Source: Pseudomonas wuhanensis | GTDB lineage: Bacteria > Pseudomonadota > Gammaproteobacteria > Pseudomonadales > Pseudomonadaceae | Direction: 5' to 3' | Length of the DNA: 64,000 nt | Assembly (NCBI RefSeq): GCF_030687395.1 | Contig: NZ_CP117430.1 | Coordinates: 2,480,001-2,544,000, forward strand | Shown here: positions 33,401 through 42,534 of the stretch, piece after piece | How the letters are laid out: every line of letters starts with the position of its first letter | How positions within the stretch are numbered: the first letter of the stretch is position 1 | Program-made: the position numbers and the translations under genes | The notes under the pieces: model-generated | What the model was told of the DNA's origin: nothing | Database searches by the model: none | The model's input: only the letters and a program-made list of their open reading frames with translations

Positions 33401-33841
33401 TCATGCTGCACGATTCTGAATCAGACGATCCGAACCACCTTCAGCGACGCGATTCTCGATCAGACGATCCGAACCACCTTCAGCGACGCGATTCTCGATC
33501 AGACGATCCGAACCACCTTCAGCGACGCGATTCTCGATCAGACGATCCGAACCACCTTCAGCGACGCGGTTTTCGATCAGACGATCCGAACCACCTTCAG
33601 CAACGCGATTCTCGATCAGACGATCCGAACCACCCTCAGCGACGCGGTTCTCGATCAGACGATCCGAGCCACCTTCAGCGACGCGGTTTTCGATCAAGCG
33701 ATCCGAACCACCTTCAGCCAAACGGCTTTCAATCAGACGATCCGAGCCGCCTTCAGCGACGACCGGGTGAGTAGAGGAAGCGGCGAAAGCGTTAACTGCA
33801 AAAACCGAGAAAGCGATGCTGAGGAGGATTTGGCGTTTCAT
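33401..33841 (-). CDS. Exported protein of nine 13-residue tandem repeats
   Basis: A 146-residue protein with a clear signal peptide (ILLSIAFSVFAVNAFAA), a short linker and then nine near-identical copies of VAEGGSDRLIENR, ending in Ala-Ala. The first copies vary slightly (IESR, LAEGG) and the last reads LIQNR. Each repeat ends in Arg. I recall similar AEGGSDR-type repeat proteins annotated in Pseudomonas as hypothetical or phage infection proteins; no function is established. GGAG lies before the ATG. The 39-nt unit keeps all frames open, but only this frame has a signal peptide and a ribosome binding site. Confidence 0.8.
   Translation of the reverse strand: MKRQILLSIAFSVFAVNAFAASSTHPVVAEGGSDRLIESRLAEGGSDRLIENRVAEGGSDRLIENRVAEGGSDRLIENRVAEGGSDRLIENRVAEGGSDRLIENRVAEGGSDRLIENRVAEGGSDRLIENRVAEGGSDRLIQNRAA
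33410..33760 (-). repeat. 39-bp tandem repeat, nine copies
   Basis: Nine contiguous 39-bp units encode the repeated 13-residue motif. Units differ mainly at synonymous positions (for example GATTCTC versus GGTTTTC on the plus strand), so the protein repeat is kept while the DNA drifts. Copy number is likely to vary between strains. Confidence 0.85.
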
Positions 33842-33990
33842 GATGGTGTGCTCCGGGGTGTTATTGGTTGGGTATGGAGCGGATGTTACGCCGAGGAATT
33901 TTTATGAGAACTTCATTGACGTGATGGTGACTATCGATGCCAGCAATGGTTGAAACGTAGTGGGCAAATGCCGCCTCCACGTCCTCAGGT

Positions 33991-34749
33991 TTACACGAAC
34001 AGGTCGTAAGACAGTTTGCCGATCAGGATCACCAGCAACACCAGGAACAGAGCCCGGACAAAGGGCACGCCTTTATGAACCGCCAGCCAGGTGCCGGTCA
34101 GCGCGCCCAGGATGTTGAATGCCGCCATGGGGATTGCGATCAGGTAGAGCACGTTACCCGTCGGAATGAAGAACATCAGCGCCGCTATGTTGGTCGCGAT
34201 ATTCACCAGTTTGGCCGATGCCGAGGCATGAAGAAAATCGAAGGCGAAGCAGCGGATAAACAGGAAGATCAGGAAGCTGCCAGTGCCGGGCCCGAACAGT
34301 CCGTCGTAGAAACCGATCGCACCGCCGATGACGATCGCCAGCAATTTTTCCTTGGTACCGATACGCATGGGTTTGTGCAGGGCGCCGAAGTCCTTTTTCC
34401 AGAAGGTGTAGATCGCCATCAGCACGATCAACACCAGCACCGCCGGCCGAATCATCGACTGGGGTACAAACGACACCGTGGCGGCTCCGAAGAAGGCCAT
34501 GACAAAGGCCGAACAGGCGGCGGGGATCACCAGACCCCAGTTGATCACCACCTTGCGCACGAAGGACCGGGCCGCGAATGCGGTGCCGCAGGCTGCCGCG
34601 ACCTTGTTGGTCCCCAGCAGCGCTGCCGGTTGTGCCGTGGGCAGCACGTTGAACAGCGCGGGTATCTGGATCAGTCCACCGCCGCCCACTGCCGCATCGA
34701 TCAGGCCGGCGGCGAAGGCGAACACGCAAAGGATAATAATATCGACCAT
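33991..34749 (-). CDS. TSUP-family (TauE/SafE) permease
   Basis: A 252-residue inner-membrane protein with about eight hydrophobic segments. The first repeat has GLIDAAVGGGGLIQIPALFNVLP and GTNKVAAACGTAFAARSF; the second has GFYDGLFGPGTGSFLIFLF and SAKLVNIATNIAALMFF. This duplicated layout is that of TauE/SafE sulfite or organosulfonate exporters. The substrate is uncertain. A LysR gene is divergent from it with 155 bp between, and may control it. Confidence 0.88.
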   Translation of the reverse strand: MVDIIILCVFAFAAGLIDAAVGGGGLIQIPALFNVLPTAQPAALLGTNKVAAACGTAFAARSFVRKVVINWGLVIPAACSAFVMAFFGAATVSFVPQSMIRPAVLVLIVLMAIYTFWKKDFGALHKPMRIGTKEKLLAIVIGGAIGFYDGLFGPGTGSFLIFLFIRCFAFDFLHASASAKLVNIATNIAALMFFIPTGNVLYLIAIPMAAFNILGALTGTWLAVHKGVPFVRALFLVLLVILIGKLSYDLFV

Positions 34750-34904
34750 GAAATCAGGCTCTGACGATGAAGGGTGGGTGAGCGTCCGGCGGCTTCTACG
34801 TGTTTCGTCGCATCGGCTTGCCTGCGTCCTTGAGCAGGAAGGTTAACGGAAGCGCTTTTTTTGTGTTGCAATGCCACGTTGTGAAAAGTGCAACGAGGTG
34901 GCAC

Positions 34905-35834
34905 ATGGCATTGGATATGTTGGGGGAGCTCGAAGCCTTCGCAACGGTGGCTCGCAAGCGTAGCTTCGTCGCGGCGGCACGGACCCTGGGGCGCTCTCCC
35001 AGTGCTCTGACCCGCGCCGTTCAAGCCCTGGAGGAAAGTGTCGGGGTCAAGTTGTTCAATCGCTCCTCCAATGCCGTGAGCTTGACCGAGGCGGGTGAGC
35101 GCTTGTTGCCCCATGCCTACAAAATGCTGGATCTGCAACGTGAGGCGGATGAAGACCTGGCCGGCATCAGCGGCCAGGCCTACGGCTGGGTCCGCTTTTC
35201 CGCCCCCGAGTTCCTTGGCCACGGGGTATTGCCCCGGCTGATCGCGCAGTACGCCGAGCGTTATCCAGACGTGAGCGTCGATGTGATTTTCACCGATGAG
35301 ATCATCGACCCGGCCAAGAGCAAACTCGACTTCTCGATTCGCGGCGCGTTTGCGCAATCCAGTGAGCTGATCGGCTATCCGCTCTGGAATTATTCACGTT
35401 ACCTGTATGCCAGCCCCGGGTATTTGGAGCGGCGCGGGGTGCCTGACTCCATCGAGGCGCTGGAATCGCACTCGCTGATCCTGCATACGGCGCCGCGGAT
35501 TCTCAAGGAGTGGAATTTTCGCAGCGAGGAGCAGGCCATCAGCTTTCGGGTTCATCCAAAGTTTCGTTTCAGCTCCGGTTTGGCGGTGTTCCAGGCGGCC
35601 CTGGCGGGCGTCGGGATTGCCCGTCTGGCGGATTGGATGGCGGAGCCCGAAGTGGAAGCGGGGCGCCTGCTGCGGGTCTGTCCCGAGTACAAACTCACCT
35701 CCAGCAGCGGTGAAAGCCCACAGATGCACGCGGTGTACCCGGCCGGGAATCTGCCGCTGCGGGTGAAATCGATGTTGGAAGTGATCCGTGGCTTTGGCGA
35801 CAGCCTTGGTCGAAAGCATGCGGTGACGCTTTAG
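34905..35834 (+). CDS. LysR-family regulator
   Basis: A 309-residue LysR regulator. N-terminal winged HTH: LGELEAFATVARKRSFVAAARTLGRSPSALTRAVQALEESVGVKLFNRSSNAVSLTEAG; the effector domain contains GWVRFSAPEFLGHGVLPRLIAQYAERYPDV and GVGIARLADWM. The ATG at 34905 has GAGGTG upstream. It is divergent from the TSUP permease and is its probable regulator. Confidence 0.9.
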   Translation: MALDMLGELEAFATVARKRSFVAAARTLGRSPSALTRAVQALEESVGVKLFNRSSNAVSLTEAGERLLPHAYKMLDLQREADEDLAGISGQAYGWVRFSAPEFLGHGVLPRLIAQYAERYPDVSVDVIFTDEIIDPAKSKLDFSIRGAFAQSSELIGYPLWNYSRYLYASPGYLERRGVPDSIEALESHSLILHTAPRILKEWNFRSEEQAISFRVHPKFRFSSGLAVFQAALAGVGIARLADWMAEPEVEAGRLLRVCPEYKLTSSSGESPQMHAVYPAGNLPLRVKSMLEVIRGFGDSLGRKHAVTL

Positions 35835-35966
35835 GCGGCTGGATGCTGATCCTCAATCAGTGTGAGACGACCTATCCAGGGTGTAGCCGCCTGAGGTTGA
35901 GTCACCAATGAGCGTTTTTGGCAGTCTCGCAATCGCCTCGCGGCACAGTCCTTGGCTTTGCGCACA

Positions 35967-36635
35967 TCACTCACCGGTTGAATCAATCAGTCCCTTTTCG
36001 TCATTGTGATCCGTGGACGGCATGGTAGAGGCCGCATTGTCCCACGTCAGCAGTATCTGGGTGATGGCCGCATCAATGACCTCATGCTGCGTGTTATCCC
36101 GAGCGAGGATGGAAATGCCCTGCAGGAAACTGTCGAACATCGTAGCCATCGCGGGCGCGTGAATATTGCCCGGCAACTGACCGGCACTGACACCCCGCTC
36201 AACACACGCCAAAATCCCCGCGTGAGTGTGGGCGCGAGATTGGGCCAAGGCTTCGACCACCCGCGCATTCTCCGGGCTGGGCGCGCTCATCACGCCGAGG
36301 GACACCATGCAGCCCTTGGGATGGCCGTCTTCACATTGCATGCGTGCCGACTGGCGCAGCGCGGTCTCGATGGCCTGGCGTGGCGGCAAGCTCTCGTCCC
36401 ACAGGCATTCGGTGACCTGAGCGAACGTCGCCAGGTAACGCTGCACACATTCATCAAACAACGCTTCCTTGGAACCGAACGCCGCGTAAAAACTCGGCGC
36501 GGAAATCCCGCCACCCAGTCTCGCTTTCAACTGAGCGAGGGAGGTCGCGTCGTAGCCGTGTTGCCAGAACAGGTGCAAGGCCTGTTCCACCGCGTGGTCG
36601 CGGTCGAAGGTGCGGGGGCGGCCCATTTGCGCCAT
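35967..36635 (-). CDS. TetR-family regulator
   Basis: A 222-residue TetR regulator. The N-terminal HTH reads GRPRTFDRDHAVEQALHLFWQHGYDATSLAQLKARLGGGISAPSFYAAFGSKEALF; the C-terminal part is the ligand domain of the type PRQAIETALRQSARMQCEDGHPKGCMVSLG. The start at 36635 is preferred because GAGGAG lies 9 nt upstream. It is divergent from an MFS exporter with two inverted repeats between, so it is most likely the repressor of the transporter. Confidence 0.9.
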   Translation of the reverse strand: MAQMGRPRTFDRDHAVEQALHLFWQHGYDATSLAQLKARLGGGISAPSFYAAFGSKEALFDECVQRYLATFAQVTECLWDESLPPRQAIETALRQSARMQCEDGHPKGCMVSLGVMSAPSPENARVVEALAQSRAHTHAGILACVERGVSAGQLPGNIHAPAMATMFDSFLQGISILARDNTQHEVIDAAITQILLTWDNAASTMPSTDHNDEKGLIDSTGE

Positions 36636-36661
36636 TTCAAAACTCCTCAGGACGACGAGAT

Positions 36662-36733
36662 AAATACTAGTCGATACATAAGTCGTTGACAACGAGCGCT
36701 GGCTGCCCTCAACATTTATATCGATCGGTATTT
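36662..36733. promoter_or_regulatory. Pair of inverted candidate TetR operators
   Basis: AAATACTAGTCGATA at 36662-36676 and TATCGATCGGTATTT at 36719-36733 match in opposite orientation at 12 of 15 positions. They lie one near each start, 43 nt apart, and are good candidates for two repressor sites controlling the TetR gene and the exporter together. Confidence 0.55.
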
Positions 36734-36764
36734 AAGTCTGAAATCCTCACTCAAGGAGTTTCCC

Positions 36765-37982
36765 GTGACACCCTCAATCACCTTATCGGCAGCGCCGGAC
36801 CGCCTGCCTATCGGCGCCTTGCTCGCGCTGGCCATGACCGGTTTCATCTGTATCGTCACCGAAACTTTGCCCGCCGGCCTGTTGCCGCTGATCAGCGCAG
36901 GCTTGGCCATTTCTCCTTCCATGGCTGGCCAGATGGTCACCGCCTACGCCCTGGGCTCGGTGCTGGCGGTCATCCCCATGACCATCGCCACCCGCGGCTG
37001 GCGCCGCCGTAACGTGCTGCTGCTGACCGTCGTCGGTTTCTTGCTGTTCAACTCCATCACCGCGCTGTCTTCCCACTACGGCGTGATCCTGGTGGCGCGC
37101 TTCTTCGCTGGCGTCGCGGCGGGGCTGGCCTGGAGTCTGCTGGCCGGCTACGCCCGACGCATGGTCGCGCCCCATCAACAGGGCAAGGCGCTGGCGCTGG
37201 CCATGGTCGGCACACCGATTGCCCTGTCCCTGGGCGTGCCCCTCGGCACTTGGCTGGGTGGCTTGGTGGGTTGGCGCACCACCTTCGGCATCATGTCGGC
37301 CCTGACCCTGGTGCTGATCGCCTGGGTACTGGTGAAAGTCCCTGACTACCCACCCCAAGCCGCGCATCAGCGCATGTCGCTGCGCACAGTGTTGACCACG
37401 CCGGGCGTGCGGCCCGTGCTGGCGGTGGTGATCAGCTGGATGCTGGCACACAACGTTCTCTACACCTACATCGCACCGTTCGTGGCGCCGGCGGGGTTGG
37501 GGGATCGGGTGGATTTGGTGTTGTTGGTGTTTGGCATTGCGGCGTTGGGAGGGATCTGGGTGACTGCCAAATTGGTTGAGCCGTTGTTGCGCAAGACTGT
37601 GTTGGTGAGCTTGGCGGCGTTTGCGGCGGTTTCCGTGGTGTTTGGCTTTTTGAGTAGCGTGCCTGAGGTGATCTACATCGGCATGGCGGTTTGGGGGTTG
37701 AGCTTCGGCGGTGCCGCGACGTTGCTGCAAACGGCGCTGGCGGATGCGGCGGGAAATGGGGCGGATGTAGCTTTATCGTTGAACGTGGTGGCTTGGAATA
37801 GTGCGATTGCGGGGAGTGGGGTGGTGGGTGGAGTGTTGCTGGATAGGTGGGGCGTCGCCTCTTTTCCGTGGGCAATGGTGGTGTTGGTGGGGGTAGGGTT
37901 TGCGATTGTCTGGGGAGCTCGGGGCCACGGCTTCAAATCGGGCTCACGTGCGGCTGGCAGGCCTGCGGTGGCGGGGCACTGA
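36765..37982 (+). CDS. MFS drug/sugar efflux transporter
   Basis: A 405-residue, 12-helix MFS protein with the DHA1 signatures: VTETLPAGLLPLISAGLAISPSMAGQMVTAYALGSVLAVIP and RFFAGVAAGLAWSLLAGYARRMV. It exports small molecules or sugars and is controlled by the adjacent TetR gene. Start GTG with AAGGAG. From about base 37490 to the end, codon use changes abruptly to TTG/GTG/GCG-rich with strong G over C on this strand, unlike the first 720 bases; this may mark a mosaic gene. Confidence 0.88.
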   Translation: MTPSITLSAAPDRLPIGALLALAMTGFICIVTETLPAGLLPLISAGLAISPSMAGQMVTAYALGSVLAVIPMTIATRGWRRRNVLLLTVVGFLLFNSITALSSHYGVILVARFFAGVAAGLAWSLLAGYARRMVAPHQQGKALALAMVGTPIALSLGVPLGTWLGGLVGWRTTFGIMSALTLVLIAWVLVKVPDYPPQAAHQRMSLRTVLTTPGVRPVLAVVISWMLAHNVLYTYIAPFVAPAGLGDRVDLVLLVFGIAALGGIWVTAKLVEPLLRKTVLVSLAAFAAVSVVFGFLSSVPEVIYIGMAVWGLSFGGAATLLQTALADAAGNGADVALSLNVVAWNSAIAGSGVVGGVLLDRWGVASFPWAMVVLVGVGFAIVWGARGHGFKSGSRAAGRPAVAGH

Positions 37983-38282
37983 ACCACAGAAAGCCAAAAA
38001 ATAGTTCTGGATGGGGGGCTCGGGCTATCCAGTTGATGCGTACCAAGGCGTTCACAGTGGCGCTTACAAAAAACGTTGCTCATGATCAGGATCAGGCAAA
38101 AGGCACGTGTCGTATTTTCCGAAGAGCCAATAGCGATTCAACGGTTGACTCTACAACCAAAGCGGTCAGCCAAGCTGTCAGGGTGTTCGCCCGAGAGGCT
38201 TGGCATTCCGGTTATCAGATATGGTCACGTGACTATGGGTCAGTCGACCCGTGTTAGCGTGACGTCATACGGCTTCCCCTGT
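37983..38282. other. Intergenic region, nothing recognised
   Basis: These 300 bases between convergent genes hold no repeat or gene that can be supported; open frames here are short and unlike known proteins. Confidence 0.5.
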
Positions 38283-39086
38283 TTACTGAGCGGTCGCTTG
38301 CGCTGCTTCAATGATCAGCGCTGCAACTTTCTCCGGGTTGGACGTCATCACCACATGGGAGGCTCCCTGGACGGTGACAGTTTTTTTCGAGCCGGCTCGC
38401 TCGGCCATGAACTTCAGCGCGGCCTCGGGAATGTTCTTGTCCGCCGAACCGTAGATGAACCAGGACGGTAGTTTCTTCCAGGCCGGGTCGCCAGACGCCT
38501 CGGTCAATGCAAACTCGCTGATCGGACGTTGGGTTGCGGCCATCAGCGCGGACTCGGCAGCAGGAACGTCAGCGGCAAACTGCTGACCGAATTTGTCCTG
38601 CAGGATGTAGAGATCCTTATTGCCATCGTCCAGCAGCACCGGAGCTGCCAAGGTCGGGCCAAGGGTGCCGCCAGGGTAGCGACCGGACAGCTCGATGGCT
38701 GTTTCGCCTTTGTCCGGTGCGAAGGCTGCGACGTAAACAAGCGCCTTGATCCTGGCGTTGTCGTGGCCTGCGTTGGATATCACGGCCCCGCCGTAGGAGT
38801 GACCCACGAGGATCACCGGACCGGCGGTTTGCTCGACGATGTCGGCAACATAATCCGCGTCATTCTTCACTCCGCGCAGCGGGTTTGCTGCGGCAATGAC
38901 TGGGTAACCCTGACTCAACAACTGAGCGGCAACGCCATTCCAGCTGGACGATTCGGCGAATGCGCCATGCACAAGCACTACGGTGGGCTTGGCGGTTGTG
39001 GCTTGCGCGGCGGCTAAACTATTAAGTGATGCCAGAGCCAATGCAGTGGTGATGGTGGTGGTCAAGAAGGACTTGAAATTGCGCAT
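38283..39086 (-). CDS. Exported alpha/beta hydrolase
   Basis: A 267-residue alpha/beta hydrolase with a signal peptide (FLTTTITTALALASLNSLAAA). Motifs: VVLVHGAFAESSSWNGVA (oxyanion strand), ILVGHSYGGAVISNAG (nucleophile Ser), and SADKNIPEAALKFMAERA followed by GASHVVMTSNPEKV (late His). It matches a family of periplasmic esterase-like proteins in Pseudomonas. Good AAAGGA before the ATG. The next gene upstream on the same strand is also an exported alpha/beta hydrolase, with a 139-nt gap. Confidence 0.88.
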   Translation of the reverse strand: MRNFKSFLTTTITTALALASLNSLAAAQATTAKPTVVLVHGAFAESSSWNGVAAQLLSQGYPVIAAANPLRGVKNDADYVADIVEQTAGPVILVGHSYGGAVISNAGHDNARIKALVYVAAFAPDKGETAIELSGRYPGGTLGPTLAAPVLLDDGNKDLYILQDKFGQQFAADVPAAESALMAATQRPISEFALTEASGDPAWKKLPSWFIYGSADKNIPEAALKFMAERAGSKKTVTVQGASHVVMTSNPEKVAALIIEAAQATAQ

Positions 39087-39225
39087 GATGATTTCCTTTC
39101 GTGGATTGGGTTGGTAACGCTGCTTTAGGGGTAACGCTCATGCGCGGCCCATGGTTATGGGGCGTTGATTGGCTTGCAGCCACCTGGGCAGTACATGAGG
39201 AGGATGGGGCCGGGGTGCGATGGAC

Positions 39226-40173
39226 TTACTTCTGCAGGAAGTCCAACAGATCCTGATTAAGGCGCTGCTTGTGAGTGTCGGTGAGCCCGTGTGGTGCACC
39301 GGGATATACAATCAGTTCGGCTCCCTTGATCAGTGCTGCCGAGGTCTTGGCTGAGGTATCCACAGGCACGATCTGGTCGTCGCCACCGTGGATTACCAAG
39401 GTAGGCACATCGAACTCCCGTAGATCCTCACGGAAATCGGTAGCCGAGAATGCTGCGATGGAGTCGTAAGTGTTCTTGTGGCCAGCCTGCATACCCTGGA
39501 CCCAGAACGACTGAATCAAGCCCTGAGACGGGGTGGCGCCTTCACGGTTGAAACCGAAGAAAGGGCCGGAAGCGATATCGAGGTAGAGCTGCGAGCGATT
39601 TTCCAGTGAGGCCTTGCGCAGGTCATCGAACACTTTTATCGGCAGGCCGTTGGGGTTGCTTTCGGTCTGTAACATCAGCGGTGGAACGGCTGCCACCAGA
39701 ACCGCTTTCTTGACGCGACGGGTGCCGTGGCGGCCGATGTAGCGAGCCACTTCTCCGCCACCGGTGGAGAAGCCGACCAGGGTGACGTCTTTCAGGTTCA
39801 GTGCTTCAAGTACGGCTGCCAGATCGTCGGCGTAGTGATCCATGTCGTTGCCTTCCCAGGGTTGGCTGGAACGGCCGTGGCCACGACGGTCATGGGCGAC
39901 AACGCGGTAGCCTTTGTCAGCGAGGAACAGCATCTGCGCCTCCCAGCTGTCCGAGTTCAGCGGCCAGCCGTGGCTGAATACGACCACCTGGCCGTCTCGT
40001 GGCCCCCAGTCCTTGTAATAGAGCTGCACGCCGTCTTTGGTCGTGACGTAGCTCGCAGACTGGATGCCGACAGCGGATGCGCGGGTGCCAGTTTTATTGG
40101 GCTGCGAGCCCTCGGCGGAAAGAGTAGCGAGAGCCAGGGTTGCCAATGCCAGAGTGCGATTCAGGGTGTTCAT
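39226..40173 (-). CDS. Exported haloperoxidase-type alpha/beta hydrolase
   Basis: A 315-residue alpha/beta hydrolase of the non-heme haloperoxidase/esterase type. It has [40 protein letters not shown], nucleophile [37 protein letters not shown] (Asp) and [14 protein letters not shown] (His), plus the [18 protein letters not shown] segment typical of the family. A signal peptide ([19 protein letters not shown]) makes it periplasmic, which is unusual for this family. TTGGAGA before ATG. The substrate is unknown. Confidence 0.88.
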   Translation of the reverse strand: MNTLNRTLALATLALATLSAEGSQPNKTGTRASAVGIQSASYVTTKDGVQLYYKDWGPRDGQVVVFSHGWPLNSDSWEAQMLFLADKGYRVVAHDRRGHGRSSQPWEGNDMDHYADDLAAVLEALNLKDVTLVGFSTGGGEVARYIGRHGTRRVKKAVLVAAVPPLMLQTESNPNGLPIKVFDDLRKASLENRSQLYLDIASGPFFGFNREGATPSQGLIQSFWVQGMQAGHKNTYDSIAAFSATDFREDLREFDVPTLVIHGGDDQIVPVDTSAKTSAALIKGAELIVYPGAPHGLTDTHKQRLNQDLLDFLQK

Positions 40174-40358
40174 CGTATATCTCCAAGAGAGTCGGGTGAC
40201 CTGTCACGACCGGTACTGATCGTGTCTTGGAGAGTAAGGAGGGACAGAGGGCCCGAGAACTGCCGTAACCCTGATAGCTGCCATAGCCCGGGCCGATGGC
40301 TTCGAGAACGGCTAAATCTCAGGTGATCCTCTTAGGCGGTCTATCCATCACAGCGCGT

Positions 40359-41270
40359 TCAACTTGGCTCCAGTTGGGCGCTTAGATAGAGCTGTCGGCG
40401 CAGCCATTGGTGGCCGGCATCCTTATGGGTACGAGCATGCCATGCCAACACCAGACGCAGTGCAGATAACCCGAGCGGAGGTTCGAAGAGGTCCAGCCGA
40501 TCAGAGTATTGGCTCAGGAAGCGAGAGGGCAGCGTGCACACCGCATCCGTAGTGGAAAGAACCAGGGGAACGTGGGAGTAGTTTTGAACCGAGTACATCA
40601 CATTGCGCGAGTAACCTTGCTCGAGGAGTGCCTCATCTACCATGCCTGCGAAACGCCCCCCTTGCGTAGAGACAAGGATGTGGTTGAGGGAGCAGAAGCT
40701 TTCAATATCCAAAGGCCCGGTGCCGCGGGGGTGCCCCTTGCGTTGCGCAGTTCGAAACCCGTCTTCCCAAAGCGGGCGCTGCATGAGGTCTCCAGGCAGG
40801 CCATCCGGCACGGTGATCAATAGATCGATCTGTCCTTGCTCAAGCTTCTCGTACACATCGCGTGGCGGATAAATACAGGCCAAACGCGCATTGGGAGCCT
40901 CACGTGCAAAATTCGCACAGAGCTCGGGAATGAGTACCGCAGCAGGGGTTTCGAAAAGGGCGACGACAAAGGTGCGGGTAGTGGTGGCTGGATCAAACAG
41001 CTCAGGCTGGCTGACCAGTCGCTTGAGCCCCTCAAGTACATGCAGCAGCTCCTGCTCCAGAGCCTCTGCACGAGGGGTTGGGACAACACCTCGGCCGTTT
41101 GCCGCCGGGACGAACAAGGGGTCCTCCAGGATGTCGCGCAGACGCACCAGGCGCGCTGATAAGGCGGGTTGGCTGATGCCTAACTGGACCGCCGCTCGTG
41201 TGACGTTGCGCTCTTCAAGCAGCGCTTTTAGTGCAAGTAGCAGCGATCCATCGATTTGCGTGTAATTCAT
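40359..41270 (-). CDS. LysR-family regulator
   Basis: A 303-residue LysR regulator. The HTH is GSLLLALKALLEERNVTRAAVQLGISQPALSARLVRLRDILEDPLFV, of the NodD-like branch. The effector domain has TFVVALFETPAAVLIPELCANFAREAPNARL. The start at 41270 (MNYTQIDGS) is chosen as GAGGA is 6 nt before it. It lies in the same direction as the exported haloperoxidase-type hydrolase downstream (185 nt) and may control it or the MBL gene. Confidence 0.88.
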   Translation of the reverse strand: MNYTQIDGSLLLALKALLEERNVTRAAVQLGISQPALSARLVRLRDILEDPLFVPAANGRGVVPTPRAEALEQELLHVLEGLKRLVSQPELFDPATTTRTFVVALFETPAAVLIPELCANFAREAPNARLACIYPPRDVYEKLEQGQIDLLITVPDGLPGDLMQRPLWEDGFRTAQRKGHPRGTGPLDIESFCSLNHILVSTQGGRFAGMVDEALLEQGYSRNVMYSVQNYSHVPLVLSTTDAVCTLPSRFLSQYSDRLDLFEPPLGLSALRLVLAWHARTHKDAGHQWLRRQLYLSAQLEPS

Positions 41271-41423
41271 CACCATTCCTCGGTCAGCGCTATCAAGCAA
41301 GCCTGCTTGTTGGGAATGAAAACAGACAAAGTACCGAGTTGTATAGCCTCTGGCCCCGCCGTAACCGGGGAGCCATTCGCACTGTATTTCGTCCTGGATT
41401 AGTTGCGGCCCAGGCCTGACGCA

Positions 41424-42419
41424 TTAGTCGCGATTGCGGTATTGGGCGGGTACCCACTCATACCTGCCGGCTTCGCGTCGGATGTGACCTATCCCCGGAA
41501 AGGGTAAGTGAGCGACCGCTGACAAACGCTGTTCACTCGCGGCGGTCTCGAATTGTTCTAGCCGCTGGGCGCGAGCAGCGTTCTGGTTGACGTCGAAGGT
41601 GATAGTCACCTCTGGGCGCGAGAACTGGATGAGGCCGACGTGCATGATGTCGCCCCAGAAATCGATACTCTCGCCTTCGCTAACGACCCGAAAGAAGCTG
41701 TGGCCCGGGGTATGTCCCGGCGTGGGAATGGCGGTGATACCCGGAAGGATTTCTGATTGGGCGGCGAAGGGCTTCAGCTTGCCTGCACGCTGGTAGGGGC
41801 CAACTGTCTTCAACGCTTCTTCCAGATGCGCCGGTTTCAGCCCCTTTTCCAGGTTGGCGCGATCCAGAAAGAAGTCGACATCGGCTTGGCCGACGTGGAT
41901 GGTCGCATTGGGAAACATCATTTGCCCGCTGCGTACCAGGCCGCCGGAGTGATCGGTATGGATGTGGGTAATCAGCACATCGCTGATCTGTGCCGGCTCG
42001 TAACCCGCGGCAGCCAGGCTTTCGGGTAGCTTTCCGCCAACGCTACCGAACAGCTCACCAGCGCCGGTATCGACCAGCACCACGTGTGAGCCCGTATCGA
42101 CGAGGTAGGCATTGATCGACGTTTCCAGCGGGTTGCGAGTAAATCCGCGTTGCAGCAGTGCGTCGATCTGCTTTGGACTGATGCCTCTAAGCAGCGGATG
42201 CAGATCCAGTGGCAGCGTCCCGTCGCTCAGGGCGATGATGCGGAACTTGCCGAGGTTGAAGGCGTAAACTCCTGCGAGTGCGGGTTTATGTGTCGATGCA
42301 GCACCTACGGTCGATGTCTGTGGTGCTGGCCCAGCAGTGGAAGGCAGCGAATAGGTTGCACCTGTGAACAGGGCGGCTGTCAGTATGGTCGCGAGATAGA
42401 ACCGCGCGTGGTTACGCAT
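41424..42419 (-). CDS. Exported metallo-beta-lactamase-fold hydrolase
   Basis: A 331-residue MBL-fold protein with a signal peptide (ATILTAALFTGATYSLPSTAG). The metal motif is VLITHIHTDHSGGL (HxHxDH); other ligands are in IPTPGHTPGHSFF (His) and DFWGDIMHVG (Asp), followed by a late His in AVAHLPFPGIGHI. It belongs to the lactonase/thiolactonase-like branch that includes quorum-quenching enzymes and is secreted to the periplasm. The substrate cannot be named. The RidA gene downstream has the same direction with a gap of 115 nt. Confidence 0.88.
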   Translation of the reverse strand: MRNHARFYLATILTAALFTGATYSLPSTAGPAPQTSTVGAASTHKPALAGVYAFNLGKFRIIALSDGTLPLDLHPLLRGISPKQIDALLQRGFTRNPLETSINAYLVDTGSHVVLVDTGAGELFGSVGGKLPESLAAAGYEPAQISDVLITHIHTDHSGGLVRSGQMMFPNATIHVGQADVDFFLDRANLEKGLKPAHLEEALKTVGPYQRAGKLKPFAAQSEILPGITAIPTPGHTPGHSFFRVVSEGESIDFWGDIMHVGLIQFSRPEVTITFDVNQNAARAQRLEQFETAASEQRLSAVAHLPFPGIGHIRREAGRYEWVPAQYRNRD

Positions 42420-42534
42420 GATGAGTACCTAGGCTAGTGCGACCATGGGTGATCGCTGGAACAAAGGTAGATAAAGCGCGTTGCGTAATGAACTGTGCTC
42501 GCCCTTATACGAGCCATCGCTATGGCTGATGGCT

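Noticed and set aside
33410..33760. Tandem 39-bp repeat taken as a CRISPR array
   Set aside because: The units are contiguous without spacers, encode a continuous peptide repeat behind a signal peptide, and no cas genes are nearby.
33338..33907. Plus-strand open frames across the 39-bp repeats
   Set aside because: A 39-nt unit without stops keeps all frames open; these frames lack a signal peptide and a ribosome site, unlike the minus-strand frame.
37432..37875. Proline-rich 147-codon minus-strand frame opposite the MFS gene
   Set aside because: It is produced by the G-rich codon bias of the plus-strand gene and has no recognisable domain.
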